Shown one piece after another: positions 44,052 through 52,576 of a stretch of DNA of 64,000 nucleotides. Source of the stretch: Planctomycetales bacterium (GTDB lineage Bacteria > Planctomycetota > Planctomycetia > Isosphaerales > Isosphaeraceae); contig DAIDHX010000165.1 in assembly GCA_027451885.1 (NCBI GenBank), forward strand, positions 1 through 64,000. Direction: 5' to 3'. Within the stretch, counting starts at the first letter, position 1; each line of letters starts with the position of its first letter. Under the pieces are notes generated by a model. The model was given only the letters and a program-made list of their open reading frames with translations, did not search any database and was not told the origin of the DNA. Position numbers and translations under genes: made by a program.

Positions 44052-46505
44052 TCAGTTTGAGGGTGCTGGTGGAGCGCCCTTGGCCGCGGGGGCCGGCGCC
44101 GCCTGGCCTGGTGGAGTGGCGAACCCAGGCGCCTGAGCGCCGGGAGTCGCGGCAGCACCACTTGCGCCCTTGGTGAGCTCGGAGTTGATCTCCTCGGACT
44201 TCTTGAGCGAGGCCGCCTCGATCGCTTCCTGGTCCGGAATCTTCACGGCTGAGTTGTTCTTCTCCGCTTCGAGCATCGCCGTGGCGATTTCCTTGATTTT
44301 TTGAGCCCGTTCCTCGGGGGTCTTCGGTCGGTCTTCCGGTTTCACGGGGACCCAGAGGAACTGGATCAGGAAGTCGGTGCGGGTCAGTGTTTTCAGATTC
44401 TTCTTGGCGTCGGCGTCGCTCATCTTATTCACACCATAGCCGCCCCCCATCCGCTCCATCATCGCCTGCATCGATGCGTTGCCCGAGCCGCCCATCATGC
44501 CCGCGCCCTTCATACCACCCATTGGGCCGCCCATGCCGCCGCCCATCTTGGCCATCATGGCCCCCATCGAGCCGGCCATCGCGCTCCCTGCGCCGCCGGC
44601 TTCGCCCCCTTCCTCGGCCTTGGGCGTGGCTCGTCCCAGCAGGGCGACTGTCACCGCCGAATTGTTGTTGGTGGCCTGACCCTTCTCGCTTGTCCACTCC
44701 TTGTCGTGTGTCATCCAGGCGAGGGCGACGTGCGAGACGCCGAAGAGACGCAACGAAGGATCGTTGAGCTTGCTCAGCACCTTGCGTGTGATGAACTCAT
44801 ACGGCCCGAACTCGATGCGACGCTTGTCGGTCGCGTCCAGCTTGCGCTGTTCCTTGGAGGGGTAAGGATTGTAGTGGTGGCAAATGAGCTGAATCACCCA
44901 GCCCTCACCTGACGGCTCCTTGGCGACATCGTACGGATGCATCAGGTTCTTGAACGTGAGCGGGAGACTATCAAACCACTCGGCCTTCACGTCGGTGCGC
45001 CAGACGGGCTTGATCGCGTCGATGTGGACGCGCAGCTTTTCGAGCTCGTCCTGCACACTGGGATCGTCCGGGTTCAGGTTGTATTCCTTGGCCGGATCGG
45101 GGAAGTAGTTGCTGATCGTGCCCAGGAACTGGGGCCAAAGCGCCCGATTGGTCGGGTCGATTACCAGAGCCGTACCTTCGTTGTAGATGGACTGCCAGTC
45201 GCCCTTGGCCTTTTCGAAGCCTGACTTGAGATCCGCGCCTTTCTTGCTGACCGATTTTGCCTGGGTTACGGCGGTTTTGAAGGCGTGTGTGGTCACGGCG
45301 GCGAGCGCCCGATAATCGCCCAGCGAGAACAGGATCGACAGCCCGAGCATGATGAGGGCCGAGGCGGCGAGCGCCCACGGCTTCTTGGCACGAATAAGGC
45401 GCACGCGCTCGATTTCGGGGGGGAGCAAGTTGGTCGACAGGCCGCCGCGGGCTAGCCCCTGCACGCCCAGGCCGTAGGCCACCGCGAACGACGCCAGGTT
45501 GTCCTGGAACTGGGGCGCGCCTTTGACCTCGTCACCCGCCATCCGCGGGAAGTCTTCAAGACGCACGACCTCGTGACTCAGATTCTGCTGCAGGAACTTC
45601 TGCAACCCCGGCAGCTTGAAGCCATTGCCCATGCCCACGATCTTGCGGATCTTGGCCTGGCGGTTGATGCTCGAGTAAAAACCGATCGAGCGGTTGATCT
45701 CGCTAGCGAAGTCATTGAAGATGCCGCGCATCGCCGTGAAGATCGCCCGCGGATCCGGCGCCTTGGTGGCGTTTCGTTTCAGATGCTCGGCCTTGGCAAA
45801 GGTGAGCTTCAGCTCTTTGGTGAGCGCCCGGGTGAAATGATTGCCGCCGATCGGCACGTTGCGCTGCCAGATTCGCGTGCCGTCGGTGATGATGAGATCG
45901 GTATTGTCTGCTCCAATGTCGAGGAGCACGACCGAGTCCTTGTTGTCGCTTCCCTTGAGCTGATCGAACGTGATGAAGTTATAAAGAGCGATCGGGCTCA
46001 TCTGCACAACGTCGACCTCGATGCCCGCCACGGCGAGCGGCAGGATCGCGCGATTGATCTGATCGCGCTTCATGGCGAACAGGCCAACCTCGGCCATCGT
46101 GAACTCCTCCTCGTTCACTTCCTCGTCGCCGCCAATCTGCTGGTAGGACCAGACGACCTCCTCAGGCGCGAACGGAATCTGCTGCTTGGCCTCGAACTTC
46201 ACAATGTCGGGGATACGCTTCTTCTCGACCGGCGGCAGCTTGATGAACTTCACCAGACCCGACTGGCCCGGCACCGCGATTGCAACCTTGCAGCCCTTCA
46301 CGTCATTGCGGTCGGTGAAGGTGGCGAGCGCTTCGCGAACCAGCTCGTCCGCGTCGGCGTCCGGCTGGCTGAGGATCTTGGGATACTCGATGAAATCGAA
46401 CGCTTCGGCGACGACCTGATCGGGAGCCTCACCCGGGACGAGCTTGAGTGCCTTGAGCGCTGCCTGACCTACGTCAATCGCCCAGACGGCCTGAATCTTC
46501 GCCAT
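44052..46505 (-). CDS. pilM: PilM-PilN fusion, pilus/secretion assembly protein
   Basis: 817 residues from ATG 46505, preceded by AGGAG nine bases upstream (a GTG at 46511 is too close to it). Residues 1-365 are actin-like PilM: phosphate-1 loop WAIDVGQAALKALKL, phosphate-2 LLDIGADNTDLII, adenosine loop GMGNGFKLPG, and KFEAKQQIPFAPEEVVW. A membrane segment at about 375-395 (WALAASALIMLGLSILFSL) follows LLPPEIE, a PilN-like N-terminal signature, so PilM and PilN, normally separate, are joined. The periplasmic part continues to 817 with a Met/Gly-rich insert at about 635-690 (MGGGMGGPMGGMKGAGMMGG). PilM-PilN would seat the PilO-like protein and couple the cytoplasmic motor to the outer-membrane secretin. 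First gene of the cluster. Confidence 0.93.
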   Translation of the reverse strand: MAKIQAVWAIDVGQAALKALKLVPGEAPDQVVAEAFDFIEYPKILSQPDADADELVREALATFTDRNDVKGCKVAIAVPGQSGLVKFIKLPPVEKKRIPDIVKFEAKQQIPFAPEEVVWSYQQIGGDEEVNEEEFTMAEVGLFAMKRDQINRAILPLAVAGIEVDVVQMSPIALYNFITFDQLKGSDNKDSVVLLDIGADNTDLIITDGTRIWQRNVPIGGNHFTRALTKELKLTFAKAEHLKRNATKAPDPRAIFTAMRGIFNDFASEINRSIGFYSSINRQAKIRKIVGMGNGFKLPGLQKFLQQNLSHEVVRLEDFPRMAGDEVKGAPQFQDNLASFAVAYGLGVQGLARGGLSTNLLPPEIERVRLIRAKKPWALAASALIMLGLSILFSLGDYRALAAVTTHAFKTAVTQAKSVSKKGADLKSGFEKAKGDWQSIYNEGTALVIDPTNRALWPQFLGTISNYFPDPAKEYNLNPDDPSVQDELEKLRVHIDAIKPVWRTDVKAEWFDSLPLTFKNLMHPYDVAKEPSGEGWVIQLICHHYNPYPSKEQRKLDATDKRRIEFGPYEFITRKVLSKLNDPSLRLFGVSHVALAWMTHDKEWTSEKGQATNNNSAVTVALLGRATPKAEEGGEAGGAGSAMAGSMGAMMAKMGGGMGGPMGGMKGAGMMGGSGNASMQAMMERMGGGYGVNKMSDADAKKNLKTLTRTDFLIQFLWVPVKPEDRPKTPEERAQKIKEIATAMLEAEKNNSAVKIPDQEAIEAASLKKSEEINSELTKGASGAAATPGAQAPGFATPPGQAAPAPAAKGAPPAPSN

Positions 46506-46898
46506 GCCCACGCACTCCTAGGGGAGAATGCCCGAGCCGCGCCCGCGAATCACGAGCAACGCCCCGCGCCTGTCGATCTTGATGATGAGCAATACCAAAC
46601 CGGCTCAGAAGGAACCGGCAATCTGCAGAACTCGCCGCCAGTAACTGAATTGTATCAAAACCCAACAACGAGGAAGAGACTCTCGCTCCGATCCATGCGT
46701 GCGGGGAAGCGAGCAGTCCCGTCGCAAGTTGTCTCTTCCGCACTTCCTTCGACGCCCAGCGGCCTGGAAAAGTTCCCGGCCTCGTCTCTGAAGTTTTGTG
46801 GAAGAACCGATACGGGTGCCCGCGCGATCGTCACGCACGACGAACTTTATCACATGCGGGGCTCAACCGGTAAAGAACCTGCGCATGAAAGCCAGGGG
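46506..46898. other. Leader/promoter region of the pilM cluster
   Basis: 393 bases without a supported gene, between the GH13 gene stop and the pilM-type start. It holds the AGGAG ribosome site and a candidate extended -10 listed separately. Frames in it lack family resemblance. Confidence 0.5.
46649..46657 (-). promoter_or_regulatory. Candidate extended -10 promoter of the pilM cluster
   Basis: On the minus strand the sequence TGATACAAT fits an extended -10 (TGn followed by TACAAT). It lies about 145 bases upstream of ATG 46505. No good -35 box is seen at 17 bases, as is common with extended -10 promoters. Sequence match only. Confidence 0.3.
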
Positions 46899-48698
46899 TT
46901 AGCCGTCATCCTGGGAAAGGATGAGCGCTGCGTAAGGGGGAATGGAGAGGGTGGCGGATGCGGTGAGTCCATCGTAATCGTCGGGGCTGGCGTGGATTGG
47001 GGGGTCGCGAGGGCTGTCGAATTCCCGGCTGTAGCCGCGCCAGTCGCTGTTGAAGCGAATCACCCATACGCCTTCCTGGGGTAATCCGAGACGGTATTCG
47101 ATCCGGGGCTGGTGGGAGAAGTTTGCCACCACGACCACGTCGTCGCCTGGTCCGCCTTTCTCGAACCGGCGAAATGCAAGCACCTTGTCGCTTTCATTGA
47201 GGTGGTGGATGTGGATGAACTGGCCGCGGAGGCCGCGGGTCGTCCCTGCGAGGTCGAGGCGGAGAGCGATCAGGTCGCGGTAAAGGCGAATGAGGCCGCG
47301 GAATTCCTCGCTTGAGTCCCAGTCGAGGGGAACGTCATCGCGGAACCACTCTCCTTCGAGAAATTCCTGTCCCTGGAAAATCATGGGGATGCCGGGCGCG
47401 GTGAAGACGAGAGCGGCGGCGAGGGTGGAGCGCTTCTGGGCATGCCAGCCCTTGGAGTCGTCCTTGTTGATCTCGTGGGGGACGCGTGCCTTGCCGTTGG
47501 CGACCTCGTCGTGCGACTCGCTGTAGATCACGCGGGTGAAGGCCTTATCGTGGTCACGGACGGCGAGTGCGTCGGCGATTGCGCCCATGGAGCGGGACTC
47601 ATCCGCGGGGGCAGTCACCGCGGCTCGGATGGGATGAACGAAGCGGGCATCCCACTGGCTGCCAAACCCTGCACCGCCTGCGCTGAGCTCCTGGGTGATC
47701 CAGAGGTGGTTCTGGAGATCCTCGGCGATCGTCAGTTTGCCGGGATGGCGCTCGGAGATGGTGCGATTGAGTTCGACGAGCAAGCTGCAGCCTTCCGCCA
47801 GGTCATGGTCGCCGGGGCCATGAACGCTGCGGATGTAGACGGTGGCGTCAAGCCGCAGTCCGTCGATGTGAAATTCTTCGAGCCAGTACAGGGCGTTATC
47901 GAGGAGAAAGCGTCTCACCTCCGCGCGGCCGTAGTCTGGGCGAGTGGCACCCCAGGGGGTTTCCGCTTTCCAGTCGTTGTAGAAATAGATTCCGCCGCCA
48001 GCATTTTCGCTCCAGCCGTCGAACCGCCAGAGATCGAGATCGCTTGGTCCGAGATGGTTGTACACGACGTCGAGGATCACGGCGATGCCGTGGCGGTGGC
48101 AGGCGCGAACGAACGATTTAAACGCCTTGGGGCCGCCATAAGCCGACTCGACCGCGAAGATATGGGCTGGGTTGTAGCCCCAGGAGCGGTCGCCAGCGAA
48201 CTCGGCCACGGGCATGATTTCGACGGCGTTCACACCGAGCGACCGCAGGTGCCCGAGCTGGCGGACGGCCGATTTGAAGCCGGCTGGCCGTTCGTCGTCG
48301 CCGTTGGATTCGCCGAAGGTTCCCACGTGCAGCTCGTAGATCACGAGCCGGTTCCAGGTTTCGATTCGGAATGCGTCGCCTTCCCAGTCGAAGGCCGGGT
48401 TGACGACCACGCCGTTACCAACGGAGCTCGTCACCTCGCGTGCGTAGGGGTCGATGCGGGAGAGTGGACCTTGAGGCGTTTGCAACAGGAAGCGGTACTC
48501 CGCGCCCGCCTGGCAGCCGGGTACAAACGCGTGCCAGACACCGTTTTCCTGGCGTTCCATGGGGTGCGTATGGTCGTTCCAGTCATTGAAGCTGCCCACA
48601 ACGGCCGCGCTTGTGGCATTGGGAGCCCAAACGCGGAATTCCGTGCCTGACTCCGTCAGCCCTGCGCCGAGCGGTCGCGCGGCGGATCCTTCGCTCAT
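46899..48698 (-). CDS. GH13 alpha-glucan-active enzyme with CBM48 (branching enzyme/trehalohydrolase-like)
   Basis: 599 residues; AGAGGA precedes ATG 48698. N-terminal CBM48/E-set domain at about 10-80 (TEFRVWAPNATSAAVVGSFNDW). The barrel starts near 115: VIYELHVGTFG, region I DVVYNH, region II DGLRLDAT (nucleophile Asp), region III TIAEDLQ (acid/base Glu), region IV SESHDEV. C-terminal beta domain follows. The front half resembles malto-oligosyltrehalose trehalohydrolase (TreZ); the SHDEVANGK and GQEFLEGEWF blocks are closer to branching enzymes, so I do not name it further. No signal peptide, hence cytoplasmic. Glycogen or trehalose metabolism is the likely context. Confidence 0.85.
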   Translation of the reverse strand: MSEGSAARPLGAGLTESGTEFRVWAPNATSAAVVGSFNDWNDHTHPMERQENGVWHAFVPGCQAGAEYRFLLQTPQGPLSRIDPYAREVTSSVGNGVVVNPAFDWEGDAFRIETWNRLVIYELHVGTFGESNGDDERPAGFKSAVRQLGHLRSLGVNAVEIMPVAEFAGDRSWGYNPAHIFAVESAYGGPKAFKSFVRACHRHGIAVILDVVYNHLGPSDLDLWRFDGWSENAGGGIYFYNDWKAETPWGATRPDYGRAEVRRFLLDNALYWLEEFHIDGLRLDATVYIRSVHGPGDHDLAEGCSLLVELNRTISERHPGKLTIAEDLQNHLWITQELSAGGAGFGSQWDARFVHPIRAAVTAPADESRSMGAIADALAVRDHDKAFTRVIYSESHDEVANGKARVPHEINKDDSKGWHAQKRSTLAAALVFTAPGIPMIFQGQEFLEGEWFRDDVPLDWDSSEEFRGLIRLYRDLIALRLDLAGTTRGLRGQFIHIHHLNESDKVLAFRRFEKGGPGDDVVVVANFSHQPRIEYRLGLPQEGVWVIRFNSDWRGYSREFDSPRDPPIHASPDDYDGLTASATLSIPPYAALILSQDDG

Positions 48699-48901
48699 GG
48701 CGCGTTCCTCTTGCTGGAAGGATGGCAGATCTCAGTCGTGAACCGTGGCTTGTGATCCTCGGAATGAAGCGTCATGGCGTCAACTCCCCGCTGAGCCTCG
48801 TTGCAGGCTTCCGGGACGTGCGTTTGATTGCGCTCTTCAGGCTAGCAAGCCCGGGACCATGCCGCCACGGTGTGGAGCTTGCCTGGGGTTTGACGAGGAA
48901 G

Positions 48902-51900
48902 CTAGCGCTCGATGCGGCTTGCGCTTGGCCGTGCTGTCGATCGGGCTGTGGTGGCGCGCGGAGGATTGGCCTCGGGCGTCCGCGGGGCTCGATCATCCGC
49001 CTCGGCAACGTCCGGGTCGCCGGCCCGAGGCGCTTCCTCGATCACCTCGACTCGGAAATCGTCGAACATCACCTCGCCGTAGCCGGCGAGACCCAGCATG
49101 ACTGTGTAGTCCCCATCGGCGGGCGCCTTGCGAAAGAGCATGACGCGGGACCAGCCAGGAATCGGCGCGCTCGTACGATACTGGAGCAGCTCACCGCCGA
49201 TCGAGTCGCGAACCACAATACCCCCTAGCCCGGGCGCACTTTGGAATGGCCGTTTGACGAGCACCGAGATTCGGGCCAGGTTATTGGCTTCCAGGTGAAA
49301 GGGGGGTGATCGTACCGCCGCCACGGGGAAATCGAGATAGCCCGGCAGGAGCGTGTCGAGGTCCTCTTGCTTTTCCGCCGTGACATCAAGCTGCAGCACG
49401 CGAGCTCCTGGCTTGATCACCTCTTTTGGCCGTTTGGGATCGCGAGGGTAAGGCGGGAAGCTGACCTTGGTTTTGATGCCTTCCATCTGGTATCCCACAT
49501 TGAGCCAGCCATTTTGGGTGACGGCGCCAGGGTTGTCGAAGTCGCCTGTGGGAACGCGATTGGCGCCAAAGGCATATCCTGGGCGTCCGGCGATCCAGTC
49601 GGCCCAAAGGTAGGCGTCGGTGAGGGATTCGAACGAAATGAGTGGGGGGCAGGAGACCGCTGTCAGGAGCAAGGGAGGGTCGGGGAGCCGTTTGGGTTCG
49701 CCGGGCGCGGGCTTGGGACGTTTGGGGTAGAACTTATCGGCGGCCTTGGCAACGGCGAGATTGGCCTGCAACCAGTGCCCGTGCATGAGCACGCGGAGTG
49801 GTCGGCTGGCGCGCCTGGCTTCGGCCCATGCCCAGGCGAAATCTCCTTGTTCCCAGGCGTCGCGCGCGGATTTGATGTATTCCTCGGCCTTTGCCAGCAG
49901 ATCGTTGGCGTCGGTTGGGCGCGATTCGATCCCTACCCGCTGCCGCTCCTTGACATCGTCCTCGGAACGGATGTCGTGGCCGTCCGCCGCCAGCCGAGTG
50001 TGGATCTCGCGCACGGCCTTCAACTTGAGCTCGGCCTGTTCAATCGCGAGCGGCACTGCGCGGCTTTTCACCGCGTCCACCATGGCCCGCACCTGCTCAT
50101 AGAGTGCCATGTCCGTGGTGGCCAGGATGAGCGCTGTTCCGCCGAAGTCCTCGATCTTGAACCGTCTGCCCCCCACCTCGCGTAACGGCTCGAGCACCTT
50201 CACCTCGCCGGGCGTGATCTCGAACGCCTGCGCGCCTTCGGGCAGAACCGGTGTGACCATCACGTTCCGGGCAGCAAGCTGCGGCGGCTGCCACTGCGAG
50301 CCCTCGGCATAGTCGCCCACCAGGATCAGCTTCCCTTTGCGGTTCGGCAGCGGGATCGCGGCTGCGAGCATGCCAGGCTTGGGCGGCAGCTCCTTTACCT
50401 GCTTGGGGCGCGTGACCGTGGTCGATGGGTTTGTCGGCAGGATGGGCGGATCGGGATCGAACACGGGGAATTGCGTGATTTGCTCCTCATTTCTGGCGAG
50501 GATCGACTCGACCAGATCGATCTCCAGGTTGAGGAAGCTCATCTCGATCAGATTGATGCGGCCGGCCGGCCGGGTGAGATCGGCGTCGGCAAGATAGCCA
50601 ACGCCGCGGTACCCTGCGCTGAGGGCCAGGTAAGTTTGCATGCGGATCTGTTCGGGCAGGACCGAGGGTCCGCCGTGAGTCGGGCGGCTGTCGTCTCCCC
50701 AGATTGCTCGTGCGGCCGGCTCGGGCGCGGTTGCCTCGATCCAGGCAAAAAAGAGACTCGATAGGTTTGAACGGGCCGTCAACCACTTGCGCTGGGTGAG
50801 ATACTGCAAGATTTCAAGAGGTGATTGCGAACCGCCCCAGGCGGGCGCGGCGATGCCGATCAGATCGAGACCAACGGGCGCCCGGGCGAAGAGCGGCAGA
50901 TCCCCGTCGACCCCGGCCGAGGCCAATCGCGGTGTGTCCTCGCCTAGCTCGCGCAGGAGTCGAAGTGCCGAGAGGATTCGCTCGAGCTCGCGCGCTCGTG
51001 CTTCAAGCTTGCGATCCCGTCCCAGGCCCATCCCCAGGGTGCTGAAGGCAATCGCGTCGCGCATTGGGAGCGAGGCCAGCCGATCGATCTCTCGCGCTGG
51101 GTCGGAGCCTTCCCCGATCTCGAGCCCCAGAGCGATCAGGAACCCGCGGCTGACCGCGGCCTTGAGCCGCTCCGGATCGGTGCCATCGTCCCAGAGCATG
51201 TCGAACCCCGCACGCCTGAGCTCGCTCACATTCGCGCCCGGGGCGAGGATGGCCGTGGGAAACCACGGAACGTAGCTTCCCTTCTGGCCGATTCGTTCGA
51301 GCAGGTTTCGCTGCATTCGCACCCGCGGCGGATGGGTGCCATCGCGTTCGGCCACGGGTTCGGCTGTGGCAGGGGGGGTATGCGAAGCCGCGCCAGCCGC
51401 CGGGGCAGGACTGATCTCAAGATCATCCAGAAAGACTTCCGATGTACCCGGCCCTGCCAGCAGATTCACCACCACTTGCTCGACATAGGCTCCCTCGAGC
51501 GGGATCGGGCGCTTCGTGGACGCCCGGAGCACGCGCGCCTGGCGCTCGACCCCCGCTGGCAAAGACTGCAACTCGAGCGGCTGCCAGCGCTCGGCTTCGG
51601 TGTAGATCGTCCCGGGTACCAGCACAAAGCTCGCTGCCTTGGTTTCGGGATCGATGTCCGCGGGTAAAACCACGCGCGCGAAGACTCTTACCCCGGCCTG
51701 GTTTCCCTTGACCCTCAGCCCGATGCGCAACTCCTTGGTCACAGGCAGGCGCGGGGTCTTGTAGCTCACGAAGAACTGGCCGCCGTTTTCGGCGTCGAAC
51801 ACGAATCGTTCCGAGCGCGCACCGCCGTGAGCGGCCTTGTTCGATCGGTCATGCGCGACCAGCGTGATTGTAGTGTCCAGATATTCCTTGCGCCAGCTTG

Positions 51901-52030
51901 TGACGTCGGTCTCGAAGCTGTCGCGGAAGACGGCTGGGGAAGAGCCCTTCTCCTCGCCAGCGCTCGCGGAGACTGCGATTGCCAGACCGACCGCAAGGCC
52001 GATCACGACCCGGCCGCGTTTCGCGCGCAT
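48902..52030 (-). CDS. Large secreted protein of unknown function
   Basis: 1042 residues from ATG 52030, preceded by GGGAGG. A signal peptide (VVIGLAVGLAIAVSASAG) leads into a beta-sandwich-like domain at about 30-200 (FRDSFETDVTSWRKEYLD, SYKTPRLPVTKELRIGLRVKG), which resembles carbohydrate-binding or laminin-G-like folds. From about 240 a large domain follows with WFPTAILAPGANVSELRRAGFDMLWDD, reminiscent of a TIM-barrel glycoside hydrolase-like family but without clear catalytic residues that I can pick. C-terminal region about 830-1010 is again beta-rich (PGYLDFPVAAVRSPPF, GGIVVRDSIGGELLQYRT). Probably an extracytoplasmic polysaccharide-binding protein; function unproven. Confidence 0.82.
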   Translation of the reverse strand: MRAKRGRVVIGLAVGLAIAVSASAGEEKGSSPAVFRDSFETDVTSWRKEYLDTTITLVAHDRSNKAAHGGARSERFVFDAENGGQFFVSYKTPRLPVTKELRIGLRVKGNQAGVRVFARVVLPADIDPETKAASFVLVPGTIYTEAERWQPLELQSLPAGVERQARVLRASTKRPIPLEGAYVEQVVVNLLAGPGTSEVFLDDLEISPAPAAGAASHTPPATAEPVAERDGTHPPRVRMQRNLLERIGQKGSYVPWFPTAILAPGANVSELRRAGFDMLWDDGTDPERLKAAVSRGFLIALGLEIGEGSDPAREIDRLASLPMRDAIAFSTLGMGLGRDRKLEARARELERILSALRLLRELGEDTPRLASAGVDGDLPLFARAPVGLDLIGIAAPAWGGSQSPLEILQYLTQRKWLTARSNLSSLFFAWIEATAPEPAARAIWGDDSRPTHGGPSVLPEQIRMQTYLALSAGYRGVGYLADADLTRPAGRINLIEMSFLNLEIDLVESILARNEEQITQFPVFDPDPPILPTNPSTTVTRPKQVKELPPKPGMLAAAIPLPNRKGKLILVGDYAEGSQWQPPQLAARNVMVTPVLPEGAQAFEITPGEVKVLEPLREVGGRRFKIEDFGGTALILATTDMALYEQVRAMVDAVKSRAVPLAIEQAELKLKAVREIHTRLAADGHDIRSEDDVKERQRVGIESRPTDANDLLAKAEEYIKSARDAWEQGDFAWAWAEARRASRPLRVLMHGHWLQANLAVAKAADKFYPKRPKPAPGEPKRLPDPPLLLTAVSCPPLISFESLTDAYLWADWIAGRPGYAFGANRVPTGDFDNPGAVTQNGWLNVGYQMEGIKTKVSFPPYPRDPKRPKEVIKPGARVLQLDVTAEKQEDLDTLLPGYLDFPVAAVRSPPFHLEANNLARISVLVKRPFQSAPGLGGIVVRDSIGGELLQYRTSAPIPGWSRVMLFRKAPADGDYTVMLGLAGYGEVMFDDFRVEVIEEAPRAGDPDVAEADDRAPRTPEANPPRATTARSTARPSASRIER

Positions 52031-52297
52031 TGCTCTCGACCTCCCTGCGGTTCGAACGGGCTGCCATGCCCGTGCGCGAATCCTAGACAAGGTCGCCCAA
52101 GTCGGGAAGATCACAACCGGGAAGTCCTGAGCGAATCGAGCGGTCTGAGGGGACTGGGCAAGTGGCGGAAAAGTCGAGAGAACGTGCAAGATCGCTCTAG
52201 GTCCACCATTTTGCCCAGGCGAAAGAGATTTGGTGACCGTCTTGTCTTACGTGTGCGTGATAGATTCTGAGTGCCGACACTGCTTTTGAGGTGCAAC

Positions 52298-52570
52298 ATG
52301 AATCAGGCGACGACGACTCGGGCGGCCGAGAGCGCTCCGGCTGGGGCGCCGGTCGAGTTATTGATGCTGAAGGAACGGATTGCCGGGCAATCGGCGGGGG
52401 TTAGGCGCGAGCTCGAGCCCCTGATCGACGAGGCGATGGAGCACGCGCAGTTCCGGGCGCAGGTGATGTGGGTTGCGCGGGAGGCACTGCAGCGTTACCG
52501 GCTCGATCTGGCGCGGACTCGATTTGATCTCGAGGCCACGCGCAGGGAGCGCGATCTGCTGCGGGTTTAG
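52298..52570 (+). CDS. Small helical protein of unknown function
   Basis: 90 residues from ATG 52298, preceded by GAGG seven bases upstream. Residues about 25-90 form continuous amphipathic helix (LLMLKERIAGQ, RRELEPLIDEAMEH, QVMWVAREALQRYRLDLAR, RFDLEATRRERDLLRV). No recognised domain. It stops six bases before the convergent purH gene. The ribosome site and composition favour a real gene, but it is not confirmed. Confidence 0.55.
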   Translation: MNQATTTRAAESAPAGAPVELLMLKERIAGQSAGVRRELEPLIDEAMEHAQFRAQVMWVAREALQRYRLDLARTRFDLEATRRERDLLRV

Positions 52571-52576
52571 GCGATC

